Shown here piece by piece: positions 1-7,608 of a stretch of DNA of 18,287 nt; positions within the stretch are counted from its first letter, which is position 1; each line of letters begins with the position of its first letter. Source of the DNA: UBA2396 sp038042175 (GTDB taxonomy: Bacteria > Planctomycetota > Phycisphaerae > Phycisphaerales > UBA1924). The notes beneath the pieces are model-generated. The model made no database searches and had not been told where the DNA came from. It saw only the letters and a program-made list of their open reading frames with translations. Both the position numbers and the translations under genes were made by a program. The stretch covers positions 1 to 18,287 of the forward strand of contig CAYHQQ010000075.1 in the NCBI GenBank assembly GCA_964358855.1, written 5' to 3'.

Positions 1-1792
1 CTAGCAGTTCGGCGTGGGTGCCGCTGTCGATGATGGTGCGGTGGTCCATGACGACGATGCGGTCGGCGTGGATGACGGTGCTGAGGCGGTGGGCGATGAT
101 GAGGCAGGTGCGCCCGGCGGCGAATTCGTCGAGGGCGTCGGCGATTTTGGCCTCGCTGTCGGCGTCGACCTGGCTGGTGGCCTCGTCGAGGATGAGGATG
201 GCGGGTTTGCGGAGCATGGCGCGGGCGATGGCCAGGCGCTGGCGCTGGCCGCCTGAGAAGCCCGAGCCGCGTTCGCCCACGGTGGTGTCGACGCCCTGGG
301 GGCGTTCGCCCAGGAACTCTTCGGCGCGTGCGGCGCGGATGGCGGCGAGCACGCTGGCGTCGTCGGCCTTCACGTCGCCGTAGAGCAGATTGGAGCGGAC
401 GGTGCCGCCAAAGAGCATGGTGTCCTGGGTGACCATGCCGATCTGGGTGCGGAGCGAGGCGACGTTGATGGTGCGGATGTCGACGCCGTCGACGAGGATG
501 GCGCCGCTCTCTTCACCTGGCGCGGGTTCGTCGGGATCGAAGAGTCGCGGGATCATGGCCAGGAGGGTGGTCTTGCCCGAGCCGTTGGGACCGACGAAGG
601 CGATGGTCTCGCCGTGGCGGAGCGAGAGGTTGATGTTTTTGAGCGCGGGTGCTGATCCGGTGGGGTAGGTGAAGGTGACGTTCTTGAACTCGATCGACTT
701 GGCGTGCGGGGCGAGGGTGGGGAGTGAGGGTTCGTGGCCGGGCTCAACGGGCATGTCCAGGACATGGCGCACGCGGGCGGCGGCGCTGGAGGCGATCTGG
801 AGCTCGTGGGAGAGCGAGGTGAGGGGCTTGACGCAGTCGGCGGCAAAGCCCAGAGAGGCGAGGACCATCAACAGCTGGCCGCCCTCGAGCTTTCCGTCCA
901 GGATGGCCTTGCCCGCGACGACCGCGAGAAGGCCAAGGGTCAGGATGGCCAGGACCTCGGTGATGGGCGGGGCCATGGCCTTGGCGCGGCGGATGGCCTG
1001 TTCCATCACCATGGCGGCCAGGGAGATCTTGCCGAACGACACGATCTCGGCGGGTTCGGCGTTGCTGCACTTGACGATCTTGAGATGCTCGAGGGCTTCG
1101 GAGGTGGAGCCGTGCATGACTCCGGCGGCCTGGAGCCCGTCGCGTGTGGCGCGTCGGATTCGTTTGCCGGTTTTGCGGATGACCTGGTAGAGCAGGGGCG
1201 CGACGATGGTGGCGGCGAGGGTGACCTTGTAGTCGGTGGTAAGGGCGACGGTGTAGGCGGCGATTCCCTTTGCGGTCTGGACCAGGGCGCGGCTGGCGAG
1301 GGCGGAAATGCCCGAGCCGACGATCTGGGTGTCGTGGACGGTGTGGGAGATGAAGAAGGATGGGCCGTGGATGAGCACGGTGCGCATGGGAAGGTGGACG
1401 ATGTGGGCGAAGAGTTTGTCGCGCAGGTCGCGGATGAATCTGGCGACGAGGGTGAGGGCGAGGTAGGCGTGGGCGAAGTTGACGAAGCCGCCCCAGATGG
1501 TGAGCAGTCCGAGCATGGAGACCATGACGATGAGGGCGGGATAGGACCCTTGCGGGAGCGCGTCGATCCAGCCCTGGGGAATGTGCCCGCCGATCTTTGA
1601 GTTGAGTTTGGCGGCGAGCTGGGGGAGGTCCTGGCCGCCGTCGGGGCCGGGCATGACCTTGCGCATGACGAGGGTGACGCCCAGGAGGCCCGCGCCGAGG
1701 TTGACACCCGAGAGAATGGCGAAAAGGATGGTGCAGGCGACGAGCCCGCGATTGACCAAGGCCGCCTTGGCCAGTACCCAGAAGTCGCGCAT
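1..1792 (-). CDS. ABC exporter half-transporter (permease-ATPase fusion, MsbA-like), 3' end beyond window
   Basis: Reading the minus strand from the ATG at 1792 gives 597 uninterrupted codons to the window edge without a stop, so the C-terminus is missing. Residues 1-330 form a hydrophobic ABC type-1 exporter domain with membrane-rich stretches near 8-40, 85-120, 175-205 and 285-330. The ATPase domain has Walker A GPNGSGKTT (K407), a MVTQD Q-loop, signature SGGQ at 513-516, Walker B LILDE with catalytic E537, and the switch histidine H568 in IIAHRLSTV. All catalytic residues are present, so it should be active as a dimer. The family (MsbA, lipid and multidrug exporters) flips lipids or lipid-linked glycans. 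The substrate cannot be read from sequence; the adjacent glycan genes make a lipid-linked glycan a reasonable guess. It is divergent from the glycosyltransferase at 1851. The start is supported by a TAGAAT hexamer five bases upstream. Confidence 0.93.
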   Translation of the reverse strand, partial: MRDFWVLAKAALVNRGLVACTILFAILSGVNLGAGLLGVTLVMRKVMPGPDGGQDLPQLAAKLNSKIGGHIPQGWIDALPQGSYPALIVMVSMLGLLTIWGGFVNFAHAYLALTLVARFIRDLRDKLFAHIVHLPMRTVLIHGPSFFISHTVHDTQIVGSGISALASRALVQTAKGIAAYTVALTTDYKVTLAATIVAPLLYQVIRKTGKRIRRATRDGLQAAGVMHGSTSEALEHLKIVKCSNAEPAEIVSFGKISLAAMVMEQAIRRAKAMAPPITEVLAILTLGLLAVVAGKAILDGKLEGGQLLMVLASLGFAADCVKPLTSLSHELQIASSAAARVRHVLDMPVEPGHEPSLPTLAPHAKSIEFKNVTFTYPTGSAPALKNINLSLRHGETIAFVGPNGSGKTTLLAMIPRLFDPDEPAPGEESGAILVDGVDIRTINVASLRTQIGMVTQDTMLFGGTVRSNLLYGDVKADDASVLAAIRAARAEEFLGERPQGVDTTVGERGSGFSGGQRQRLAIARAMLRKPAILILDEATSQVDADSEAKIADALDEFAAGRTCLIIAHRLSTVIHADRIVVMDHRTIIDSGTHAELL

Positions 1793-1797
1793 GGTCG

Positions 1798-1803
1798 ATT
1801 CTA
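1798..1803 (-). promoter_or_regulatory. candidate -10 element of the ABC exporter gene
   Basis: On the minus strand the hexamer TAGAAT (five of six matches to TATAAT) ends five bases before the ATG at 1792. Transcription from it would begin at or next to the start codon, giving a leaderless mRNA. A weak TTGTCG lies 19 bases further upstream as a possible -35. Confidence 0.5.
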
Positions 1804-1806
1804 GAC

Positions 1807-1820
1807 GCCCGATGCCCGAT
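1807..1820. repeat. tandem 7-bp repeat between divergent promoters
   Basis: GCCCGAT occurs twice in direct tandem between the two opposing -10-like hexamers at 1798-1803 and 1839-1844. It may be a small operator or a chance repeat. Confidence 0.3.
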
Positions 1821-1838
1821 GGCGACAACGAGCGGTCG

Positions 1839-1844
1839 TACTAT
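1839..1844 (+). promoter_or_regulatory. candidate -10 element of the GT10-like gene
   Basis: TACTAT lies six bases before the ATG at 1851, and there is no Shine-Dalgarno between them. No convincing -35 hexamer is seen 16-18 bases upstream. The spacing suits a leaderless transcript and argues against the alternative in-frame ATG at 1812. Confidence 0.45.
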
Positions 1845-1850
1845 GCCGCG

Positions 1851-2801
1851 ATGCGAGTCGGCCTGTTCAACGAGAGCGATCAATTCGCCGACTTTCTCTG
1901 GAACCAGTGCGATGAGCCCCTTGGGCGGCATCGCGGGCTGGAGTTGTCGAGGTGGGATCGCGGCGCCGAGGCGGCGTTTGTCTTCAACTGGCCCGCGCCG
2001 CGCGAGGGGCTTCGCAAGTCATTTGGGTGGCGCCGGTATCTGTACAAGGCGACGCGCAGGCCGGTGGCGCCGATGCGATGCAAGCACGCCTACGACTGGC
2101 TTGGCATGCCCGCGGAGAAGATCTGGACGCTGCTGTACGAGCCGCCGCCGATTATTCCCGATTGGCTGATGCGATTGAGCGTGGAGCGATCGGGGCATGT
2201 GTACGCACCAGACCCGCGGGCGCCGCGTCCGATCGTGCTTCCGTCGATGTGGTCGATCCCGATGGATGTGCGCACGCTGGGTGCGATGCCTCCGCCGCCC
2301 AAGCCGCTGGGCCTGGTCGCGGTGAGCTCGGGAAAGACGTTGATCGCGGGTCATTCCGAGCGTCTGGGGTTTCTCGAGAAGCTCAGGGGCGCGGGCGTTG
2401 ATATGGATTTGTTTGGACGAGGGCTTCCGGGTATTCTGGCGTCTCGGGGACCGGTCCACGACAAGTCCAACGTCTTTCTGCCGGCGAGATGTGCACTGGT
2501 GGTGGAAAACTACGTTTCGGGTGACCAATATGTGTCGGAAAAACTTTGGGACGCGCTTGCGTGCTGGTGTCTTCCCCTTTACTACGGTTCGGGTGCAATT
2601 GCTCAGTTGATTCCCGAGGATTCGTATGTGAGAATCCCCGATCTCGGGGATAATGGAGTTCGGCTCGTCGCGGATGTCATGAGGGACACGGATCTGTGGA
2701 GGCGCAGACTGAATGCAATCTCCGAGGCGAGGCGACGGATGCTCGGCGAGCTCCGGATCGTGGAGTGGCTGGCGCGCGAGATCGAGAGCGCGCGGGCGTG
2801 A
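1851..2801 (+). CDS. GT10-like (fucosyltransferase-type) glycosyltransferase
   Basis: The 316-residue protein begins MRVGLFNESDQFADFLW. It carries the C-terminal hallmark of family 10 glycosyltransferases: LVVENY (E219, N220), then YVSEKLWDAL (E230-K231), then a CLPLYYGSGA turn and an IPEDSYVRI stretch. This is the conserved alpha-1,3/4-fucosyltransferase layout of FEN, D-x-x-TEKLW-A-L and P-V-x-x-G, which holds the nucleotide part of GDP-fucose. The family moves fucose, or sometimes another 6-deoxy sugar, from a GDP-sugar onto a glycan, usually at the cytoplasmic face. A gene for GDP-mannose 4,6-dehydratase (8656-9714) makes the precursor of that donor. No signal peptide is seen. The stop overlaps the next start by one base (TGATG), so the two genes are probably translated together. 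The N-terminal acceptor domain is divergent, so the exact donor and acceptor are unknown. An upstream in-frame ATG at 1812 is less likely because of the promoter-like hexamer at 1839. Confidence 0.75.
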   Translation: MRVGLFNESDQFADFLWNQCDEPLGRHRGLELSRWDRGAEAAFVFNWPAPREGLRKSFGWRRYLYKATRRPVAPMRCKHAYDWLGMPAEKIWTLLYEPPPIIPDWLMRLSVERSGHVYAPDPRAPRPIVLPSMWSIPMDVRTLGAMPPPPKPLGLVAVSSGKTLIAGHSERLGFLEKLRGAGVDMDLFGRGLPGILASRGPVHDKSNVFLPARCALVVENYVSGDQYVSEKLWDALACWCLPLYYGSGAIAQLIPEDSYVRIPDLGDNGVRLVADVMRDTDLWRRRLNAISEARRRMLGELRIVEWLAREIESARA

Positions 2802-3772
2802 TGGCCGAGCGAGCTGGTCCGATGGCGTCGGGTTCGACAGCGTTGGGCACGCTCGGGGCAAGCAACAGGAGGATCCAGTCGGTTCGGCTGGGCGATGTGC
2901 CGGCGCTGCTGATGGTGATGTCCATGCTCTGGCGGAGGCCCAAGAAGCCCAGTCGGCCTCGCGTGCTTGAGACGGCCCAGCCGGCCCAGCCGGTCCACTG
3001 CGAGCCGTCGCCCTCGATCTCGATCGTCGTTCCCGTGTTCAACGATCGCCAGGCGGCGGAGAGAACGATTCGGTCCATCCTCGCGCAGCAGTATCCCAGC
3101 CTCCAGATTCTCGCGGTCGATCAGGGGTCCGACGCCGGGACGCGACAGATGCTCGGCGAGCTCGAGCCGGCGATCGTGGTGCTGAGTTCGCCCGAGGAGG
3201 GCGGCGAGGCGGCCGCCGTCGCGATGGGATTCGAGGCGGCGACGGGGCAGTACCTCGTGCAGCTGATGCCCGGGGAGACGCTGATGCCGGGCGCGCTGGA
3301 CGGGATCCGCCGGGCGGTGAAGCGCAAGGCGTACCGGGTGATGTGGTTCCGGGAGATGGAGAGCGATCCCCAGGCATCCGACGCCCCGCGTCCGGCGAGG
3401 GTGCAGCGGGGAGCGTCGTTGTACACGTTGTTTCAGGGAGTCGAGCCGCACTCGTGCGCGATCGCGATTCGCAGGAGCGTGTACCGCAAGGTGGGGGGGA
3501 TACGTCCGGAGCTGCGCTGCGCGGGTTTGCAGGATCTTCTGCTGCGACTGGCGTGCCGGACCAGATTCTGGCGCATCCAGGGGTGCCTTGGGTGTCGGGT
3601 GGCGGGGGAGCGCACGTTGGGCGAGCGAGAAGCGCGCGTGAGAGCGCGCGAGCTCGAGCGATCGGCCTCGGAGATCCGGCTCAGAATGCGGTGGACGACG
3701 CGGGTCATGTGCGAGCTTCGACACCTGGCCACGAGGATCGATGATGCGAGTCTGTGGCGCCGGGTTTCCTAG
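2801..3772 (+). CDS. family 2 glycosyltransferase-like protein lacking the DxD motif
   Basis: The ATG at 2801 uses the last base of the preceding TGA, which suggests coupled translation and fixes the start. Of 323 residues, the first 70 contain a short hydrophobic patch (31-44) and a Pro/Ala stretch. A GT-A fold then begins with SISIVVPVFNDRQAAERTIR (72-91) and continues through the strand ILAVDQGSDAGT (103-114), where the usual DGGSTDGT is altered. The place normally holding the metal-binding DxD (N-S-D-D-L-L-x-P-G-A-L) reads MPGETLMPGAL (156-166), so the acidic pair is lost. Later regions keep the family layout (aromatic W-F-R-E, then RRSVYRKVGGI). It may be a metal-independent, non-catalytic or partner subunit of a glycosyltransferase pair. 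The fold assignment is fairly safe; the activity is not. Confidence 0.72.
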   Translation: MAERAGPMASGSTALGTLGASNRRIQSVRLGDVPALLMVMSMLWRRPKKPSRPRVLETAQPAQPVHCEPSPSISIVVPVFNDRQAAERTIRSILAQQYPSLQILAVDQGSDAGTRQMLGELEPAIVVLSSPEEGGEAAAVAMGFEAATGQYLVQLMPGETLMPGALDGIRRAVKRKAYRVMWFREMESDPQASDAPRPARVQRGASLYTLFQGVEPHSCAIAIRRSVYRKVGGIRPELRCAGLQDLLLRLACRTRFWRIQGCLGCRVAGERTLGEREARVRARELERSASEIRLRMRWTTRVMCELRHLATRIDDASLWRRVS

Positions 3773-3836
3773 CCGCCGCGGGCGCAGGGGCGGCGCGATC
3801 GGGTCCAACGCGTGGCGGATGACGCGAGAGCCGGGC

Positions 3837-3842
3837 TAGACT
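3837..3842 (+). promoter_or_regulatory. candidate -10 element before the second glycosyltransferase pair
   Basis: TAGACT lies in the 169-base gap after the stop at 3772. Transcription would start near 3849-3850, where a GTG begins a 31-codon reading frame. No clear -35 is visible. Confidence 0.35.
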
Positions 3843-3849
3843 CATTCGA

Positions 3850-3945
3850 GTGTGCGCCGCGAGAGTGCCGGGAGCGCGGCTCGCCACGGGTGTCCATCGG
3901 TCGGACCCGTGGGAGATTGGGCGGCATCGACGAGAGGCAACGTGA
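3850..3945 (+). CDS. possible 31-codon leader peptide overlapping the next start
   Basis: A GTG exactly seven bases after the TAGACT hexamer opens a 31-codon frame (starting VCAARVPGARLATG) whose TGA at 3943-3945 overlaps the GTG start of the glycosyltransferase at 3942 (GTGA). The arrangement would allow a leaderless leader peptide translationally coupled to the main gene. The peptide has no recognisable motif. The alternative is that this is simply the 5' untranslated leader, or that the glycosyltransferase itself starts at the GTG at 3852 with a 30-residue extension. Confidence 0.25.
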   Translation: MCAARVPGARLATGVHRSDPWEIGRHRREAT

Positions 3946-4826
3946 CCAACCCGCGGATCAGCATCGTGACGCCCTCGTTCAATCAGGGGGTGTACATCGA
4001 GCGCACGATCCGCAGCGTGCTCCTCCAGGAATACGACAATCTCGAGTACGCCGTGTGCGACGGCGGCTCGACCGACGCCACCATGGAGGTGGTGGACCGG
4101 TACCGCGATCAACTGGCCTGGGTCCGCTCTGGACCCGACGCCGGGCAGAGCGACGCCATCGCGCGGGGGCTCTCGCAGTCGACGGGCGAGATCATGGGAT
4201 GGCTCAACAGCGACGACCTGCTCGCGCCAGGCGCGCTCGACGCGGTCGTGGAAGCGTTCGAGCGGTACCCCAGGGTCGATGTGCTCTACAGCCATCGCGT
4301 CGCGGTCGACGCGGACGATCGGGTGCTGTACTACTGGATACTGCCGCCCCACTCCAACTACCTCATGGCACGGTGGGACCTCATTCCGCAGGAGACGTGC
4401 TTCTGGCGTCGACGCGTGTGGGAAGCGGTGGGCGGCGTCGATCCCTCGTACCACTTCGCCATGGACTACGACTTGTTCACACGATTCATGACCCACGGGC
4501 GTTTCAAGCGACTCGACCGGTTCCTGGGGGCCTTTCGGATCCACCCCTCGAGCAAGACCAGCTCGCAGCTGCAAACCGTCGGCGCCCAGGAGGCCGATCG
4601 AGTTCGTAACGCCCGTGGCCTGCGGTTTGGGGCGTGGTCCGCACCGCTGAGTCGGATGTTCTGCCGCATGGTCAGCGTCCACGGGGAGGACTTCGCCAAC
4701 TCCAAAGGCACCAAGCCGGGATGTCTGGCGGGGATCGGGTACGATTACAATGACGTCTGGAACGGCAGGCTCAAGCAGGTCCAGGGCTTGGAGTCAGCCG
4801 TGAACGCCGCGGAGCTTCGCGGATGA
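3942..4826 (+). CDS. family 2 glycosyltransferase (GT-A fold)
   Basis: With the GTG start at 3942 (preceded by GAGAGG, four bases away) the protein has 294 residues and begins directly with the family 2 strand VTNPRISIVTPSFNQGVYIE. The nucleotide-binding DGGSTDAT (40-47), the GQSDAIARGL helix and the metal-binding SDD (90-92, in GWLNSDDLLAPGAL) are intact. So are the acceptor-side QETCFWRRRVWEAVGG and the catalytic-loop DYDLFTRF. This is the common bacterial glycosyltransferase that adds a single sugar to O-antigen, exopolysaccharide or S-layer glycan at the cytoplasmic face of the membrane. The sugar cannot be predicted. Its stop overlaps the next start by four bases (ATGA), implying a two-gene translational unit. 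An in-frame GTG at 3852 would add 30 residues unlike any family domain, so I prefer 3942. Confidence 0.88.
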   Translation: MTNPRISIVTPSFNQGVYIERTIRSVLLQEYDNLEYAVCDGGSTDATMEVVDRYRDQLAWVRSGPDAGQSDAIARGLSQSTGEIMGWLNSDDLLAPGALDAVVEAFERYPRVDVLYSHRVAVDADDRVLYYWILPPHSNYLMARWDLIPQETCFWRRRVWEAVGGVDPSYHFAMDYDLFTRFMTHGRFKRLDRFLGAFRIHPSSKTSSQLQTVGAQEADRVRNARGLRFGAWSAPLSRMFCRMVSVHGEDFANSKGTKPGCLAGIGYDYNDVWNGRLKQVQGLESAVNAAELRG

Positions 4827-6565
4827 ATGAATCTGTCCTCAGCAGACTCTCGCTGGCGATATCGGGATACCAGGGTGCCGGGGCGATCCGGATCGTGCTG
4901 GAGGACTGGATCGAGTTCCTGGGCGGGCGTCCCGCGGAGATCGTGTACGTCGACGGGGGCTCGGGCGCTCAGACGCTCGCGGAGCTCGAGGGATTGAAGG
5001 CCGCCGGGCTGATCGACACGCTCCACCTCACACCTGCTGACGCCTGGGAGAACCATCGGGATCGTTGCTACATCCAGGAGCATCGGTCCGGAGCGCTGTG
5101 CACGAAGGAGCTGGTTCTCTTCGTGAAGCTCGACACGCTGGCGTTTCGTCGCGGCATGGACGGGTGGCTGGCGGAGGAGGCGGCCGCGCTGGACGACCCG
5201 GGCGTGTTTGCGATCTCGCTTCCCGGCGCACCCGCGCCGATCTCCCGTTGCCTTGGGATGCGCGGTGCGTATCAATCCTCGGATTTCGTGAGTCTGTGCT
5301 ACGCGCTGATGAAGCGGTCGGAGTTCGACCGCGCGTGCAGGGAGCAGATGGGCGAGTTCATCGATTCGGGATTCCGCGGCGAGTATCCGGCGCAGATCGC
5401 GGCCAGACCCGAGATCCCGCCGGGGCTTCGCAGGGCGCTCGTGGAGCTGCTCTGGACCGAGCACTGCCGTCGTCACGGGCTGGTGGCGCTGGCGAGGCCC
5501 CAGAGTCTGGAGTACCAGATCAACCACGTGAACATCTGGGGGGCGGACCTCTTGCCGGTGAGGGACGCGTTTCGCCGGCGGGACGATGTCGAGCGCCTCG
5601 TGGACGAGATCGGTCCCTACAACGGCCCGCGAAGGCCGGTGCGTCGTCTGATCTCAAGTCTCGAGGGGGTCGTCCGGGCGATGAGGATCGCGGTGGGACT
5701 CAGGAAAGCCAGACGAAAGCCCGTGTCCTTGGGGCGCGAGCTGCGGGCGATGGGGACGTCGCTGGTCCAGATCGTCGTCCCCTCGTTCGGCCAGGTCAAA
5801 GCGGGCGATGGCGAACCCGATTCCGGAGATCATTCCATGATGCGCACCAAGTCGATGCCGATCAACGAACAGGTTGAAGCGGCAGCCCGCTCCGCTCACC
5901 ACGGGGGCCTCCTGGCGATCACCGCGGTGCTGGGCACCAGGGGCGTGGACGTCGTCTTCGACGTGGGTGCAAATGAGGGGCAGTCGGTCGACGTGCTCCT
6001 GAAGCTCTTTCCCAGCGCGAGCATCCACGCGGTGGAACCAGGGGGCGAGGCATTTGGCAAGCTGCAAGCAAAGTACGCAAGGGCGCCCCGCGTCCGCACC
6101 CACCGCCTGGGGCTGGGCGATACCCAGGGCGAGCTCACCCTCCATCGCCACAAAGGAAGCGTGACCGATTCGCTCTTGCCCGATGGGGTGGCCTTGAGCC
6201 AGGTGGCCCCCGCGGAACTCATCGGGGCCCTCGCGCCAGAGACTGTCCCGGTCTGGACGCTCGACCGCCTAGCGCGCGAGAACAGCATCGCGCGCATCGA
6301 CGTGCTCAAGATCGACACCCAGGGGTACGACGACCGTGTGCTCGCGGGTGCGGCCGGTCTTCTGGGGTCGGGCGCCATCCGGGCGGTCCAGGTCGAGGTC
6401 ATCTTCTCCGAGTTGTACGAGGGACAGGCGACGTTTGACGCGATGTTCGCCAGGCTGGCGGGCGCGGGCTTCCGGTTCGTCGGGCTCTTCAACCCCGAGC
6501 GGGGCGCTCACGGGGCGTTGGAATGGTGTGACGCCGTGTTCGTGCACGCTTCGACCCTGCGATGA
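4823..6565 (+). CDS. glycosyltransferase-like region fused to FkbM methyltransferase
   Basis: One uninterrupted 580-residue frame starts at the ATG overlapping the previous stop. Residues 1-330 look like a distant GT-A enzyme: SLAISGYQGAGAIRIVLEDW at the start, EIVYVDGGSG (39-48) in the position of the nucleotide-binding strand, and LFVKLDTLAF with an LDT resembling a DxD near 103-105. Residues about 345-580 are a complete FkbM-type SAM-dependent methyltransferase, with the SAM-binding FDVGANEGQS (D380-G386), acidic AVEPGGEAF, and the family motif VLKIDTQGYD (D498). FkbM proteins O-methylate sugars or polyketides. The join runs through a variable segment containing two Met codons at 5837 and 5840 preceded by a good ribosome-binding site, so the methyltransferase may also be made separately. 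I infer an enzyme that adds and then methylates a sugar. The FkbM half is secure, the glycosyltransferase half tentative. Confidence 0.8.
   Translation: MNESVLSRLSLAISGYQGAGAIRIVLEDWIEFLGGRPAEIVYVDGGSGAQTLAELEGLKAAGLIDTLHLTPADAWENHRDRCYIQEHRSGALCTKELVLFVKLDTLAFRRGMDGWLAEEAAALDDPGVFAISLPGAPAPISRCLGMRGAYQSSDFVSLCYALMKRSEFDRACREQMGEFIDSGFRGEYPAQIAARPEIPPGLRRALVELLWTEHCRRHGLVALARPQSLEYQINHVNIWGADLLPVRDAFRRRDDVERLVDEIGPYNGPRRPVRRLISSLEGVVRAMRIAVGLRKARRKPVSLGRELRAMGTSLVQIVVPSFGQVKAGDGEPDSGDHSMMRTKSMPINEQVEAAARSAHHGGLLAITAVLGTRGVDVVFDVGANEGQSVDVLLKLFPSASIHAVEPGGEAFGKLQAKYARAPRVRTHRLGLGDTQGELTLHRHKGSVTDSLLPDGVALSQVAPAELIGALAPETVPVWTLDRLARENSIARIDVLKIDTQGYDDRVLAGAAGLLGSGAIRAVQVEVIFSELYEGQATFDAMFARLAGAGFRFVGLFNPERGAHGALEWCDAVFVHASTLR
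5825..5828 (+). promoter_or_regulatory. internal Shine-Dalgarno before the FkbM half
   Basis: GGAG lies eight bases before an in-frame ATG at 5837 (residue 339 of the fusion), exactly where the FkbM domain is about to begin. It could permit separate translation of a roughly 242-residue methyltransferase. Confidence 0.35.
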
Positions 6566-6603
6566 GGCCATGAGACCAAGGGTTGCCACGCCCGGGGAAG
6601 ATC

Positions 6604-7542
6604 TCAGGGAACCGGGAAGTTGGGCCTGGGGAAGGGGCACTGACTGACCGCCAGGGGTCCAAGCCCCGTCAGTTCCCGGCGCCTTGCGACAATGATCCCG
6701 TCGTAAGAGTACGACGCCTTGGGGTCGGCCTGGGCGATGATCTCGTAGTCGAAGGCTTCGAGCCTTGCCAGGCAGGCAGCGTGAAGGTCCATCGAGTGCG
6801 TGGAGACAAAGACGTAGTCGACCGCGCGCCGTTCAAAGAGTCCCGCCGCGCCCTTGAGCATGTCGAGCTCGGCTCCCTGAATGTCGGCGTGGAGGATGTC
6901 GAGTCTCTCGATTCCCGCGCGGCGCACGAGCGTGTCGACCGTCAGCATGGGCACGCCGCCATCGCCCGCGCCGTCGGCGCCGCCCACGAAGGCGTTGACG
7001 AAGGCCGCGCGATCGCCCATCGGCTTGAGGAGGTTGTTGATGTCGAAGTTTCTGCGTCCGTGCTCGAGATTGGCCTTGTCGGGCTCGACCATGACGCACC
7101 TGGCCGAATCCCGTCCCACGCGGAGGGCAAAGCACATGCTGTAGAAACTCCAGTAGGCTCCCAGCTCAAGCATGCTGGCGCCGGGCTTCATCCAGGCGAG
7201 CACCTCCTCAAAGACGCGTTCCTCCTGGGGCTCGTGCACGCCCTTGTTCCTGGCGACCAGCCGCATGAGTTCGGGGCCGTAGTAGCTCTCGATCCCCACC
7301 AGGAGCCCGTTGTGCATGGTCATGCACCCGTCCTTGACAACCCCGGCCTGGGCGACGCGAGGGATCAAGGCGTTGTCGGGTGACGCGACGGCGAGGGCGA
7401 CGCGCTCATCCCAGGTCTTTGGAAAGATCCCCTGGCGATCGACGGGTCCCTGATCGGCGGGTCCGGGGACTTTGGCGGATGGAGAGGCGGGTGAGCCGGT
7501 CGGCCCGGGGCCACGTCCAAAGAGTCTCGAAAGAAGTCGCAT
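6604..7542 (-). CDS. FkbM-family SAM-dependent methyltransferase
   Basis: The 312-residue protein from the ATG at 7542 starts MRLLSRLFGRGPGP and has a Pro/Ser-rich first 40 residues. The SAM-binding strand is SMLELGAYWSFYS (123-135), a variant of the usual D-x-G-A-N-x-G in which ELGAYWS replaces it. It is followed by the acidic CVMVEPDKANLEHG (149-162). The FkbM hallmark DILHADIQGAELDML (215-229) is intact and STHS follows near the end of the core. The expected reaction is O-methylation of a sugar hydroxyl in the cytoplasm. Starting at 7551 would add three residues, but a TAGGAT hexamer overlaps that codon and lies seven bases before 7542, so I prefer 7542. It is convergent with the fusion gene (38-base gap) and divergent from the FkbM gene at 7609. 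Confidence 0.87.
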   Translation of the reverse strand: MRLLSRLFGRGPGPTGSPASPSAKVPGPADQGPVDRQGIFPKTWDERVALAVASPDNALIPRVAQAGVVKDGCMTMHNGLLVGIESYYGPELMRLVARNKGVHEPQEERVFEEVLAWMKPGASMLELGAYWSFYSMCFALRVGRDSARCVMVEPDKANLEHGRRNFDINNLLKPMGDRAAFVNAFVGGADGAGDGGVPMLTVDTLVRRAGIERLDILHADIQGAELDMLKGAAGLFERRAVDYVFVSTHSMDLHAACLARLEAFDYEIIAQADPKASYSYDGIIVARRRELTGLGPLAVSQCPFPRPNFPVP

Positions 7543-7549
7543 TCGAGTC

Positions 7550-7555
7550 ATCCTA
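7550..7555 (-). promoter_or_regulatory. candidate -10 element of the minus-strand FkbM gene
   Basis: On the minus strand TAGGAT ends seven bases before the ATG at 7542, matching the other leaderless-type starts in the window. A TTGGAC is present only 14 bases upstream, too close for a normal -35. Confidence 0.45.
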
Positions 7556-7595
7556 GCCCCCCGACTCCTGTCCAACCGGTGGCTCTGCCGCTCGC

Positions 7596-7601
7596 TACAC
7601 T
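7596..7601 (+). promoter_or_regulatory. candidate -10 element of the plus-strand FkbM gene
   Basis: TACACT ends seven bases before the ATG at 7609. No Shine-Dalgarno and no -35 match are visible, again suggesting a leaderless transcript from the short divergent region 7543-7608. Confidence 0.42.
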
Positions 7602-7608
7602 GCGCACC

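Noticed and set aside
14..1707. Long open frames on both strands across the ABC exporter gene
   Set aside because: They are low-complexity translations rich in Arg, Pro, Ser or Gly; the frame from 1792 carries all ABC motifs in order.
6566..6603. Bidirectional terminator between convergent genes
   Set aside because: No stable hairpin or T-run could be drawn in the 38 bases.
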